Assembly (NCBI RefSeq): GCF_019175285.1
Contig: NC_056527.1
Span: 105,872,044 to 105,936,043 of the forward strand
From: Sceloporus undulatus
Lineage: Eukaryota; Chordata; Lepidosauria; Squamata; Phrynosomatidae
Reading direction: 5' to 3'
DNA: 64,000 nt
Shown piece after piece: positions 56,501-62,203 of this stretch. Under the pieces are notes generated by a model that saw only the letters and a program-made list of their open reading frames with translations, did no database searches and was not told the DNA's origin. The first letter of the stretch is position 1. Each line of letters begins with the position of its first letter. The position numbers and the translations under genes are program-made.

Positions 56501-58972
56501 TAAGTCAAAAATGACTTGAAGGCACACAACAACAACAACATTTTCATCATAAAAGCTTCATTGGCTGAAAATTCCTCTTATGCACATTCACTAAAGATGC
56601 AAGACTCCTGTCCTGTTTTACATGAGGCCAGCCTAATTCTGACATACTAAAGACAGCAGCCACCACATGTGAGCTTCCACTTTCTTTTGGATGAATACAC
56701 ATGGAATAAAATATGCCAGAAATGAAAAGACACCTTGGTTTCTGGGGGGGGGGGACTAGGAATAGGCCACAGATCCCTGTTGCAAAGCTTGGGAATCCCA
56801 TTTTTGGACATCTCTGCATGCCACTCAAGATGGCCAGGCTGGCTAGAGGATTTTGGGCATTCTAGTCCAAACAATAACCTTCCCAAGCTCTGCTGTCCTG
56901 TTAAATGTGGGAGAGGCTAGGCAAATAGTTTTGGTATCCTGTGGACTTATTGCTTGTGAAGGAGAGCAATGGCAAACCCCTTCTTGGAATAAGGAAACAC
57001 CTTATTCCATTTCCTAAGTACATCCCAGTCACAAATGTTGCCCACCCCTCAACAACAGTTTAGCTTCAGCAGCTTCCTTCTAACAAATCAAGTGGTCCAG
57101 ATTAGTGAAAAGCCCACTAGAAAATTCCTTGTTGAACCTATTTGCACTAGTCTGGTGGAGAAGGCATCAGGGCCAAGGTTTTAATGATCAGTCCAAGACT
57201 ATTGGTTCTGCTACACAGAGAGGCGGGATATAAATAAATAAATGTCATCATCATCATCATCTGTCCTATCTGTGACATCAGAGCAGCTAAGCCAACTGAT
57301 GCTACTGTATGTCCAGACTGCATTATGACATCACAGTATGTATGGGAAAGGATATAAACAAAAAAATGGAATGGAGAGATTCTAAATTAGGGAGGGAGAG
57401 AGAGAGAGAGAGAAAGTTGACACAAAAAGAAAAGAAGATTGCTCTGATGATACATTAGATGAAAACTTTTGAGCTGTGAGAACAGGTGGGACAACAAGGT
57501 CTTGAAATCTCTAGCAGTGCAAGAACTATTAGCTACCTTGTTAAAAATGGGGGTGAATTTATATACTGTATTCTAGGATAGATGTGAGACAGAACTCATG
57601 GCCTGTTTAATGTTTAATATTACAATGTTTCGGAATTCAGTGTGAGGAAAACTAATATTTTTGTTTGTAGTAAACAACAAAAATCTGGCTGGATCAGATC
57701 AAAAGTTGTTGATTTGGTACAACAACCTTTTTCAGGCAGAAGCTAACCAGTTTATTGCCAAGAAAATCTAGAAGCATTGCTCCCCTGTCTCAAATTTGAA
57801 TGCACACACAGACCACACAATGCCACATAAAAGCTCTGTGAAGAAGGTCTTCATTGTTCCCATTCTACAGATGAGTATCTGAACCTGAAAAATGATGACT
57901 TGCAAAAAGGTAATTAGAAAGTTCATGGCATAGCTGAGGGAGTTCATTCTACATTGTTCACACCCATTTCCAACACAAAACATTGGTAATTGGGATCATG
58001 GGGTCAAGACACATCCCTCTATGGATACATGCCTCCATAAAAATAATCCTAGTCCACACATGCCTTTCCACCTCTTCCACCCCATCGTCACAACCAGCCT
58101 TCTATCCATCTTCTCTAAACCATCATGAAACCCTCCCCTAGCTTTTTTGATATGAAGGAGGCTGGCTCTTCCAGTTCCCCACCATTGCTTCACTATGCCC
58201 CAGGTGAAGCCTCCAACACACTCCCACCAGATTCCCTATGCCAAGAGCACATCCCAACCGAGTCACATGCCATTCTTTACAGATGGCTGTCAGACCAAAC
58301 ACAGCTTCACGCAACAGCACTCTACCTATGCCACATAGGTTTCCCAAGCTTAGACCTCACACCCACTTTCCCTCCCTTCCCCACCTTGTTTTCTTCACAA
58401 GCAAAGATTAATCCTGGATGTCTGGTACTGTATCATGATGTAATTATAGAAACAACCACCAACATGTAAGGGGGGGAATTAATCATCCCTCCCCCCCCCA
58501 TAACTTGCATTCCTCTCCCTGGGGGCCTTCAGATTTCCTCAATTCCAACCATCACCACTGATGGGAGGGTCAGGATGGAAACACCAACAGCAGCCAACAA
58601 CAGCTACGGCCAGTTCTACGCATCTGACAAAACCCTGCAATGATTAATTTGCTCTGTACAGGAATCCCAGCCTACCCCGGAGAATGGAATTTATAACCCA
58701 GACACCACACCAATTCTCAAGTCTGGGAATGGGTTATCGTGGGGGAGAAGAGCCTATGTCTGTCATCACCAAACACACATGGCACACAAAAGGGGGATTT
58801 GGGAATCTGGAAGGTAACCCATCCCACAAACAGGTGGTCACAGATGATGTGGAGAGGCAGTGGAGGTGAAGGCGAGAGCTTTCACAGAAGAATGGGTAGC
58901 ACCCATGACCTGCCAAGACTCACCATTTTCCGAAGGCGCTGCCAAAGCTTTCTCAGGGTTGAAATACGACAT
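27396..58972 (-). CDS. LMTK3: LMTK3, lemur tail kinase 3 (15 coding exons, apparently complete)
   Basis: Exons, 5' to 3' on the minus strand: 58972-58924, 54674-54541, 53998-53848, 53669-53593, 51780-51662, 50270-50183, 47508-47360, 46388-46304, 42955-42834, 41681-41532, 38855-36376, 34926-34556, 33346-33235, 29383-29120, 27412-27396. All are GT-AG and phase-consistent, totalling 4368 nt or 1455 residues. A short leader is followed by one membrane segment (about 31-51) with [11 protein letters not shown], then a kinase domain at about 125-395. The kinase has glycine loop GNGWFG (131-136), Lys155, catalytic HSDLALRN (255-262), DYG (275-277) and APE (302-304). A long acidic disordered tail holds a KMVSF PP1-type docking motif (1310-1314). 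[20 protein letters not shown] and [11 protein letters not shown] are LMTK3-specific against AATK and LMTK2. The family is neuronal and endosomal, regulating receptor trafficking. Human length is similar (about 1460-1489). Confidence 0.95.
27580..27826 (+). repeat. SINE tail fragment and LINE-tail-like segment
   Basis: 27582-27618 is a bare Sauria SINE 3' end (CACCATAAGTCAGAAATGAC). 27700-27826 is AT-rich with a GATAGAAATATTTTATTAAATAAA ending-type pattern, written here only as a LINE-tail resemblance. Both lie in the last LMTK3 intron. Confidence 0.45.
28850..28948. mobile_element. degraded palindromic MITE
   Basis: The arm AAATATGTTGGAATATAGAT and the reversed ACTTCAAGATCTGGAAGACC flank CATCATTCTAGCCAAGG. 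Related to the 25583 element. Confidence 0.4.
29120..29383 (-). CDS. LMTK3: LMTK3 exon 14: [16 protein letters not shown] block
   Basis: A 264-nt exon encoding [36 protein letters not shown] and [14 protein letters not shown]-x-DDFPL and FSRF-x-VSPALE are conserved family C-terminal motifs. I end it at GCTG|GTGAGT because the open frame beyond is unlike the family, and a phase-matched terminal exon exists downstream. Confidence 0.93.
29605..29842 (+). mobile_element. tRNA-derived SINE (GCCCTGGTGGCACAG family)
   Basis: Head GAGCCCTGGTGGCACAGTGC, B-box-like GGTTGCGAGTTCAATACC, body GGCTTGCATCCTTCCCAGGT and GACTGTTGGGGGC-like, tail GAAGCGGTATATAAATGAA. An older copy than those at 48656 and 53329. 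Confidence 0.82.
29892..30108. mobile_element. palindromic hAT-like MITE, both ends present
   Basis: GCTGCATCTACACTGCAGAA at one end and the mirrored TTTTTGCAGCCACTG at the other. AACTGCCACGGCTCAATGCT mirrors AGCACCGAGCCATGGCATTT-type sequence. The most abundant MITE in the window. Confidence 0.78.
31549..31914. mobile_element. 366-bp palindromic MITE, TA target
   Basis: TA|CAGTGGGCCCTCCGAATTCA at the start and CAGATATGGAGGATCAACTG|TA at the end. Internal CTAGGAATTGCTAGATTC and AGATACCTAGAGAG mirror. TIR and target fit a Tc1/mariner (Tigger-like) element. Confidence 0.78.
31941..32165. mobile_element. palindromic hAT-like MITE, both ends present
   Basis: GCTGCATCTACCCTGCAGAA to AATTCTGCAGTGTGATAGCA. 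The central arms share TTTGTAGTTTTGTGAGATAT and CAACAAACTACAAATCC with the 29892 copy. It lies 27 bases from the previous MITE. Confidence 0.8.
32218..32643. mobile_element. non-autonomous DNA element (GGTGACCATATGTC ends)
   Basis: It starts GGGTGACCATATGTC and ends GGAGGACATCTGGTCACC, inverted copies of one another. Low-complexity A-rich sequence fills the centre. One end is shared with the 39411-40203 element. Confidence 0.65.
32668..32866 (+). repeat. palindromic dispersed repeat, second copy
   Basis: It shares GAAAGAAAGAAGTTGGCAGC, CATGAGCTTTCATAGACTTC and CATCTGAGGAAGTCAA with 4860-5088. Confidence 0.6.
32930..33110 (-). repeat. LINE-tail-like AT-rich segment
   Basis: TTTATTTGTATCCCGTCCAA and CCAGGCTGCTAACAAC are the reverse of the usual squamate LINE 3' end. 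It sits just 3' of LMTK3 exon 13 on the sense strand. Confidence 0.45.
33235..33346 (-). CDS. LMTK3: LMTK3 exon 13
   Basis: A 112-nt exon encoding [20 protein letters not shown] and [20 protein letters not shown] directly follows LFDQ in human too. The acceptor is GTCTGTAG and the donor GGCTTCA|GTGAGT. It is too short for a simple ORF scan on its own. Confidence 0.94.
33757..33930. mobile_element. palindromic hAT-like MITE, diverged
   Basis: GCTTTAACTATCATGGCTGC to CATGGCATTTAAAGTGG, mirrored across CATTAGAGTTTTCTGG. More diverged than 29892. Confidence 0.65.
34244..34459 (+). mobile_element. Sauria-type tRNA SINE
   Basis: CACAGTGATTTGAGAGTTGG, ACCCACTGGGTGACTTTGG, AGTCACACTCTCAGACTCAG and GTCGCCATAAGTCAGAAACA. 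It lies 97 bases from LMTK3 exon 12. Confidence 0.87.
34556..34926 (-). CDS. LMTK3: LMTK3 exon 12: tail with PP1-type docking motif
   Basis: A 371-nt exon encoding [13 protein letters not shown], an acidic run ([15 protein letters not shown]), [20 protein letters not shown] and [25 protein letters not shown] fits the RVxF class for protein phosphatase 1, and inhibition of PP1 is reported for this family. The donor is GATCAG|GTGAGA. Confidence 0.96.
36376..38855 (-). CDS. LMTK3: LMTK3 exon 11: end of kinase and giant acidic tail
   Basis: An uninterrupted 2480-nt coding exon, typical of the family. It closes the kinase ([13 protein letters not shown]), then gives [48 protein letters not shown] and [20 protein letters not shown] (near 870), [14 protein letters not shown] (near 902), [12 protein letters not shown] (near 982) and [11 protein letters not shown] (near 1018) follow. 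A Glu-rich low-complexity block lies at about 1073-1133, and the exon ends GEDIK. It is GC-rich against the flanking introns. The acceptor is CCACTGCAG and the donor AAAG|GTAATG. Confidence 0.97.
39410..40203. mobile_element. larger non-autonomous element (GAGCAGATGTCC ends)
   Basis: GGTGAGCAGATGTCCTTCTT is mirrored by AAAAAAGAAGACATGTCTAG at the far end. A GC-rich unique core lies at 39680-39830 (GCGGCCTTTGCGGCCAGACA), unlike the AT-rich arms. It belongs to the terminal family of 32218-32643. Confidence 0.5.
41532..41681 (-). CDS. LMTK3: LMTK3 exon 10: kinase C-lobe
   Basis: A 150-nt exon encoding [34 protein letters not shown] and KLPYSDY. Both flanking Trp codons are split by introns. The acceptor is TTGGGCAG and the donor TATTG|GTGAGT. 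Confidence 0.97.
42466..42650 (+). mobile_element. Sauria-type tRNA SINE, 3' truncated
   Basis: GTCAGCACTGTGTAATGGTT, CTCTGGGGACCAGGGTTCAA, GGCAAGTCACACTCTCTCAA. It ends after AAGAAAACCCTGTGA, without the CAAGTCATTT tail. Confidence 0.87.
42834..42955 (-). CDS. LMTK3: LMTK3 exon 9: activation segment and APE
   Basis: A 122-nt exon encoding [28 protein letters not shown] and [10 protein letters not shown]. It carries the activation-loop tyrosines and the APE motif. Human has [20 protein letters not shown]. Confidence 0.97.
43338..43499. repeat. 30-bp exact direct repeat, spaced 102 bp
   Basis: The 30 bases at 43338-43367 (starting CATTTGTGTAATCTTTTGAA) recur exactly at 43470-43499. They flank an otherwise unique segment in an LMTK3 intron. 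Confidence 0.8.
43990..44170 (-). repeat. (CAT)n and LINE-tail-like segment
   Basis: CATCATCATCATTTATTTAT followed by GCACCATCACTGCACATAGT and ACTTTATAAGTAAAAG, a reversed 3' tail of a common reptile element. Confidence 0.45.
44868..45008 (+). mobile_element. tRNA-derived SINE, second head type
   Basis: ATGGATCCAGTAGCTCAAGT, GGTTAAGACTCTGACTCTGT, then GGGTTGGCAGTTCAAGGCCC resemble tRNA A and B boxes. The head differs from the Sauria type and from the 29605 type. Confidence 0.6.
46304..46388 (-). CDS. LMTK3: LMTK3 exon 8: catalytic loop and DYG
   Basis: An 85-nt exon encoding [20 protein letters not shown] then YGLSHNNYK. The catalytic Asp257 and Asn262 are present. HRD is HSD and DFG is DYG, the usual state in this family and not a defect of this copy. 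Confidence 0.97.
46681..46875. mobile_element. palindromic hAT-like MITE
   Basis: GATGTATCTGTACTTTAACT to GGTGTCAAACGGCTTTATTT, mirrored across GCAAAGCTCTCTGACAGACC. Confidence 0.7.
46950..47106 (+). mobile_element. half of the CAGTGGGCCCTCC-type MITE
   Basis: ATGGTCCTCCAGCATGACTC, GTGCTGGAGGACCTAGATTC and the end ATGTGGAGGGCTGACTG|TA match the 3' half of 31549-31914. Confidence 0.68.
47360..47508 (-). CDS. LMTK3: LMTK3 exon 7: kinase C-lobe helices D and E
   Basis: A 149-nt exon encoding [32 protein letters not shown] and [10 protein letters not shown]. It ends inside the catalytic loop: the last two bases plus T of exon 8 make Ser256 of HSD. The acceptor is GTGTCTCCAG and the donor CACAG|GTAGGG. 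Confidence 0.96.
47654..47840. mobile_element. 187-bp MITE with CAGTTCTCCCTC ends
   Basis: TA|CAGTTCTCCCTCTGTTCTCATGG-type start (first 20 bases only considered) mirrors CATGAAAAAGGAGGGGTGAC|TA. The internal GAACAGATCCCCCATG is shared in sense with the 49856 element. Confidence 0.65.
48656..48858 (+). mobile_element. tRNA-derived SINE, young-looking copy
   Basis: GGAGCCTTGGTGGCACAGTG, TTCCGAGGTCGCTAAAATGA, a short internal tandem (TTAGCTTACTTGCTAA), GCGGTATATAAATAAA, then an (ATT)n tail. The 3' 120 bases are almost identical to 53329-53480. Confidence 0.85.
48977..49005. repeat. (CCA)n microsatellite
   Basis: CACCACCACCACCACCACCA run inside an LMTK3 intron. Confidence 0.8.
49395..49716 (-). 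mobile_element. palindromic MITE (TATATACTCATGTATAAG ends)
   Basis: It starts TGTATATACTCATGTATAAG and carries CCTAAATTTTACCCTTGACT near the other end. Reverse relative of 62204-62588. Confidence 0.7.
49829..49855. repeat. (AC)n microsatellite
   Basis: An AC run directly abutting the 49856 MITE. Confidence 0.85.
49856..50039. mobile_element. 184-bp MITE with CAGTCACCCCTCC ends
   Basis: CAGTCACCCCTCCATTTTTG at the start mirrors CACACAAATGGAGGGACGAT at the end, followed by TA. Same terminal family as 47654-47840. Confidence 0.72.
50183..50270 (-). CDS. LMTK3: LMTK3 exon 6: kinase hinge
   Basis: An 88-nt exon encoding [14 protein letters not shown] and [13 protein letters not shown], the beta-4/beta-5 strands and hinge. 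The acceptor is TCCTCAAG with the A completing Arg177. An alternative AG three bases downstream would drop one base triplet and fits the phase less well. Confidence 0.95.
50428..50652 (+). mobile_element. 5S rRNA-derived SINE (SINE3 type)
   Basis: GTAATTAAGCACGGTCAGAT, TGGTTGGTACTTGGTGATGG and GAGATCACTAATAAATATCA follow the 3' half of 5S rRNA. A SINE body and tail follow (GAGTATTCCTTGAGAAAGAA, TCACCATAAGTCAACAGGTG) like the Sauria tail. It is a transposed copy, not a functional 5S gene. Confidence 0.8.
51265..51378 (-). mobile_element. half of the CAGTGGGCCCTCC-type MITE
   Basis: CCTAGAGAGTTGTTCTCTCA, GTGTTTTTGTTATTTGCCAT and CCCAGCGAAAGTGAAGGGAC match one arm of 14541-14904. Confidence 0.6.
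51662..51780 (-). CDS. LMTK3: LMTK3 exon 5: kinase N-lobe with ATP lysine
   Basis: A 119-nt exon encoding [20 protein letters not shown] and [13 protein letters not shown]. The Lys of VVVKEL (residue 155) is the VAIK-type lysine, and the Glu of FISEA is the likely alpha-C partner. The donor splits Arg as TATCG|GTAAGG. Confidence 0.96.
52195..52300 (-). repeat. (AAC/AAT)n and LINE-tail-like segment
   Basis: (CAA)n then (AAT)n run into GGATTTATTTATATGCCGCC and GGGTGGCTTACAATA, the reversed squamate LINE 3' end. Confidence 0.6.
52400..53315. mobile_element. possible composite non-autonomous element with GC-rich cargo
   Basis: CATCATTCCCACTTACTGGA at the left is an imperfect mirror of TCCACTGTTAGGAATCACAC at the right. 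Between them lie a SINE-like scrap (52578-52665), a 380-bp GC-rich stretch (52660-53035) with Glu-rich open frames, and AATCGATTCC motifs near both ends. The boundaries are uncertain. Confidence 0.4.
53329..53480 (+). mobile_element. tRNA-derived SINE, 5' truncated, young-looking
   Basis: CAAAAGGGCCCAAGCTCGAC, GGTCGCTAAAATGAGTACTC and GCGGTATATAAATAAA. Lacks the GTGGCACAG head and is nearly identical to the 48656 copy. Confidence 0.82.
53481..53525. repeat. (ATT)n microsatellite
   Basis: Long ATT run forming the tail of the preceding SINE, 68 bases from LMTK3 exon 4. Confidence 0.9.
53593..53669 (-). CDS. LMTK3: LMTK3 exon 4: kinase start and glycine loop
   Basis: A 77-nt exon encoding [20 protein letters not shown] then NGWFGK. 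GNGWFG is the nucleotide-binding loop. Human has GSGWFG. The donor is AAAG|GTGAGT. Confidence 0.95.
53848..53998 (-). CDS. LMTK3: LMTK3 exon 3: juxtamembrane segment
   Basis: A 151-nt exon encoding [20 protein letters not shown], then [28 protein letters not shown] and DVYILPL are family signatures between membrane and kinase. The acceptor follows CTCCTACCAG and the donor is ACTG|GTAGGA. Confidence 0.95.
54060..54256. mobile_element. palindromic hAT-like MITE
   Basis: GGCTACATCTGCATGACAGA, ACTGACATGGCTCCATGCTA and CACAAAACTACAAATCCCAG, mirrored. Lies in the intron between LMTK3 exons 2 and 3. Confidence 0.75.
54541..54674 (-). CDS. LMTK3: LMTK3 exon 2: transmembrane segment
   Basis: A 134-nt exon encoding [15 protein letters not shown] then an uninterrupted hydrophobic stretch and [15 protein letters not shown]. 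The dicysteine next to the membrane is a likely palmitoylation site, a known family feature. The acceptor is TTTCCTCCAG and the donor AAG|GTGAGC. The segment is almost identical to human LMTK3 as remembered. Confidence 0.96.
55126..55368 (-). mobile_element. Sauria-type tRNA SINE, full length
   Basis: (TTG)n, GTGTGCCTTCAAGTCATTTC, TTATGGCGACACTAAGGCAA, GAGAGAGTGTGACTTGCTCA and CACTCAAACCACTATGCCAC. Confidence 0.9.
55372..55482. mobile_element. palindromic MITE
   Basis: GTTGTTCCTAAACTTGGACG and CAATCCAAATTTGACAACAA mirror. The centre reads CAACTCCCAACCACC and GGATTTTGGGAGTTGTAA. It directly follows the SINE. Confidence 0.55.
55935..56019. repeat. three spaced hairpin repeats
   Basis: Units at 55935-55957, 55966-55988 and 55995-56019 share CTCAGT(G/T)GTTCTCTACTGAG. 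Each is a self-complementary CTCAGT/ACTGAG stem with an 8-base loop. Confidence 0.75.
56308..56545 (+). mobile_element. Sauria-type tRNA SINE, full length
   Basis: AGCATGGTGTAGTGATTTGT, ACTCTGGAGACCAGGGTTCA, GGCAAGTCACACTCTCTCAG, AATGACTTGAAGGCACACAA and (CAA)n. One of the best preserved copies. Confidence 0.92.
57205..57262 (+). repeat. LINE-tail-like end and (CAT)n
   Basis: CACAGAGAGGCGGGATATAA followed by ATAAATAAATG and CATCATCATCATCATC. Confidence 0.6.
57394..57415. repeat. (AG)n microsatellite
   Basis: GAGAGAGAGAGAGAGAGA run in the first LMTK3 intron. Confidence 0.8.
58924..58972 (-). CDS. LMTK3: LMTK3 exon 1: start codon and AATK-like leader
   Basis: ATG at 58972-58970 begins [16 protein letters not shown], with donor AAAATG|GTGAGT. 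The leftover G joins AT of exon 2 as Asp in DGLSQGRAP. The MS-x-F-NP pattern resembles the AATK start MSSSFFNPSF rather than the hydrophobic signal peptide remembered for human LMTK3. The start was chosen from phase, donor quality and this similarity. A second, signal-peptide-type first exon elsewhere cannot be excluded. Confidence 0.75.
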
Positions 58973-59960
58973 GGACGCAGCCAGAAGAAGGAAGGGGCCT
59001 TGTCTTAACATCTTAGGGGGAGTTCAGTATCATGGATCAGGAAGGAGGAGAAGGGGGTCTCAAGAGGCAGGTGGGGTGGGGATGGCTGGGAGTTAGAAAT
59101 ATCAACCACCCAGCAAAGCAAAGGGAAAGGAGAGAAAGGGAGAGGGGGATAGATGGGGTTCAGTCAGCCGTCAGAAAAGACAGAATGGAGCAAAAGAGGC
59201 CAGGAACAATGGTACCCAAAGGAATGGGTGGCCAGCATCCTTGAGATGATGTGCGACAGCCGGACTTGCTGGTGCTGCTGCTACCTGGACTTCATCCTGA
59301 GGCATCTTCTCTCATTGCTTGAAGGAGGGGAGGGGAGAGGAGAGAAGAAATAAAAAATAAATAAATTCAGGGAGGCCTGGAACAGGGGAGGAGGGGAGCA
59401 AAGAGAAATCAAAGGGGGCTGAAGTGAACTGGAGACAAGGATGTTGATGAAAGGGGGGGGGGGGGTTGTAACAATAGGGGATCTCACATTGGGGGAGAAA
59501 AGGAGGGAATGGAAAAAAGCAGATGTGTGGGGAAGAGGGAGGGATGGGGAAGAGGTGAAGGAGAGAACCTAAATAAAAACTCAAGTGAAGGAAGGAAGGA
59601 AGGGGGGAATGGGGGAAGAGAAAAATAGGGGGATAGGAGGTTGGACCCCCCCTTCAAATCCTTGCTGTCTGGGTAGCAGAGAAATTGATGGAGATGAAAG
59701 CCCTCCCATCCAGGCTGGCTTGTTGATTGGGCAATAGGGATGTCACTTCAGGCTTAAGGGAGGAGGATGCAGGAATGGATGGCAAGGAGGGGGGGCTGTA
59801 GTCACCATGGAGACCTGCTCCTGGGTAGCAGCATTGGCAGCAACAGCAGTAAAGAGCAGAGGAGCAAGAAGGTGAGAGCACCAGGAAAGGATGGAGTGAT
59901 TAAAAGGGTGGCTCAGAGACCTGCAGGGGAAAAGGGGGCTGGGTATTTTGCACGTGGGTT
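58973..59960 (-). promoter_or_regulatory. putative LMTK3 5' UTR/promoter tract
   Basis: The tract immediately upstream of the LMTK3 ATG is free of SINEs and MITEs. It is strongly purine-rich on the plus strand (pyrimidine-rich on the sense strand), with G runs near 59452-59466. A 44-codon minus-strand frame (59305-59171, starting MPQDEVQVAAAP) could be an upstream ORF. No TATA box was identified. The assignment is by position and composition only. Confidence 0.35.
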
Positions 59961-60434
59961 GTGCTATACACGTAGCAGGCATCACCCAAATTCAGTGTCA
60001 TGTTAGACAAACACACTTGAATAAACATAGCCTTTCGTGGTATTTCTCGCACAACTTATAATAGGTCATGCACAATATTTCATGCCTGCAGAAACAGTCA
60101 CATATACAGATCACTGAGAGTTAGCCTATTAATCTACTTATTTTTTTCTCAGTATTTGTGTCATGTTTTTCAACCACAATGCAGATAACCATAATGAGAA
60201 AAAAGATTTAAAATATTAATTAATCATTAATGTACAAATAAGATCAGCTAATAGGGATAAAACAATGGTATTATGTCAAATATCCAGATTTGTCACGTAA
60301 AAATTAAACAGAAAGAGTGCATTTTTTAAAAAACAAACTTCTTTCTGGAATGAAAGCAAGGAATATTTTAATATGACTCTAGAGTGCTCTGGAAGGAATT
60401 CCACGTGTCAGTGGCCACCATTGTAATGGCAACT

Positions 60435-60782
60435 TTGAGGGTATCCACACTTACAATTATAGCAATTTGATACCACTTTAACTTTGGTGGTCCCATACTG
60501 TAGAGTCCTGGAATTTGTAGTTTTGTGAGGGACCTAGACATTTCTGTTAGAGAGAGAGGGCACTAGAGAATTCTAGGGCTGCTGCCACACTGCAGAAATA
60601 AAGTAGTTTAACAGCACTTTAACTTCCACAGCACAGTGCTGGGAATTTGTAGATTGGTGGGGCACCAGATTTCTCTGACAGGGAAGGTTAAATATCTGAC
60701 TAAACCATAAATCCCAGAATTCCATAGCAATGAACCATGGCAAATAAACTGATGCCTTACCTATGCAATGTGGCAGCAGTCT
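60435..60782. mobile_element. two adjacent hAT-like palindromic MITEs
   Basis: A partial copy (60435-60570) precedes a more complete one (60573-60782) running from CTGCCACACTGCAGAAATAA to TGCAATGTGGCAGCAGTC. They share AATTTGTAGTTTTGTGAGG-like and CCATAAATCCCAGAATTCCA blocks. Confidence 0.68.
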
Positions 60783-61803
60783 AAGTTGCTCCCAAACTGC
60801 AGATTCCAGTCTATGAACATTACTAAAAAAAAATTAGGGAAAAATATGAGTGTTCAGAACATCTTGCACAGTGTGTGTTCCATTAAAGATGCAGTGTTGA
60901 TATAAGATTTATATATGCACACAGTCTGACACAGTAGTCGTTCCCCAAAAAAATGGTGGCACATGGATAACCAATGTGATGCCTCATGCATCGTGGGATT
61001 TGGACACGTAATGGATATGGCTTCTGAGTACTAGATGCTAAGGATATCAAATAATAGATGGTTGTAGCCTTCATGCTCTTGTTTGCACCCTTCCTAAAGG
61101 GATTGAGTTGGCTACTCATGAAAACAGACCAGACAAAATGAAACCCTGGTCTAATAAGAATATTTTTACATTCTTTGAAAAATACAATTTCTGAAAAGGA
61201 GCTGAAGCAGTTTCCTTTTAGTTACTCTTCCCTTTTAGTTAGTTCCTTTTAGTCTATCCTTTTAGTTAGATACAGGAATTAACTCATTTTTCTAATGAGG
61301 TTCGGTATTAATTAGTTACTTTTGTAGCAACAAGCTGGGAAAAAGTTGGTTTTTGCCTGGCATAATTCATCAATTTTCAGTAGAACAGAAAATTATTACA
61401 GTACTGTATCTGCCTGTTACCCATTATTGGACATGTGTGCTGATCCAATCTCAGCAATGGAGGAGATGGAAGGGCCACACTGTTGTCTGTCCAGTGCTAC
61501 AGCCAGAAAGCATAGCTTTCTATTGTATTTTGCATTTTCCTTAGAATTGCCAAGGTGCAATATCTGAAGTGACCACTTGGTGGAACCTTCATAATTTGGC
61601 ACATTGCCTTTCTGGACTGCAGTAACAGTAACAAACAATTATTTGTTAGAACCTTTTAAAAAGTAAAATTCCAAGCTCTAGTTACTTTTTCAGAAACATC
61701 TGTATACAATACAATCCAATGGCTAGGCTGGTGGTACAAAACACATGCTCCTGTTACCTGAACACTCATAACAGAGCATAGGGCAGCAGCGCAGCATGAG
61801 CTG

Positions 61804-61980
61804 AGAGCCAGCATGGTGTAGTGTTGTGACTCTGAAGATCAGGGTTTGATTTGATTCCCCCACTTGGCCATGAAAACCCATTGAGTGACCATACACTCTC
61901 AGCCTCAGAAAACCTTGTGATAGGTTTGCCTTAGGGTTGCTATAAGTCAGAAATGACTTGAATGCATAGAACAACAAACA
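61804..61980 (+). mobile_element. Sauria-type tRNA SINE with internal deletion
   Basis: GAGCCAGCATGGTGTAGTGT, CCACTTGGCCATGAAAACCC, then a jump from CTCTCAGCCTCAG to AAAACCTTGTGATAGG, and the tail TATAAGTCAGAAATGACTTG. Confidence 0.87.
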
Positions 61981-62203
61981 GCATCAATGAGCATTTCAAC
62001 TACCTTGTGCGATATTCCTCTTCCACCATTTTGTGAGGCTACACCCACATAACCTTGAACGTAACTTGACATTATAGTCATGTACGCTGCAAAAGGAGTG
62101 AAGTTAACACACTTAAGTGAAGTCACAACCATAATGCAATGTAGTTACAAATTTAATGTTTTTATTATTAATGGTTGGGGGAAATAATGAACTACAAGTA
62201 ACT

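Noticed and set aside
58125-58469. 114-codon plus-strand frame
   Set aside because: It lies antisense in LMTK3 intron 1, resembles no known protein and has no supporting structure. Probably chance.
59171-59305. Alternative LMTK3 first coding exon (MPQDEVQVAAAP)
   Set aside because: The frame closes at a stop with no in-phase donor, and the leader at 58972 joins exon 2 cleanly. Kept only as a possible upstream ORF.
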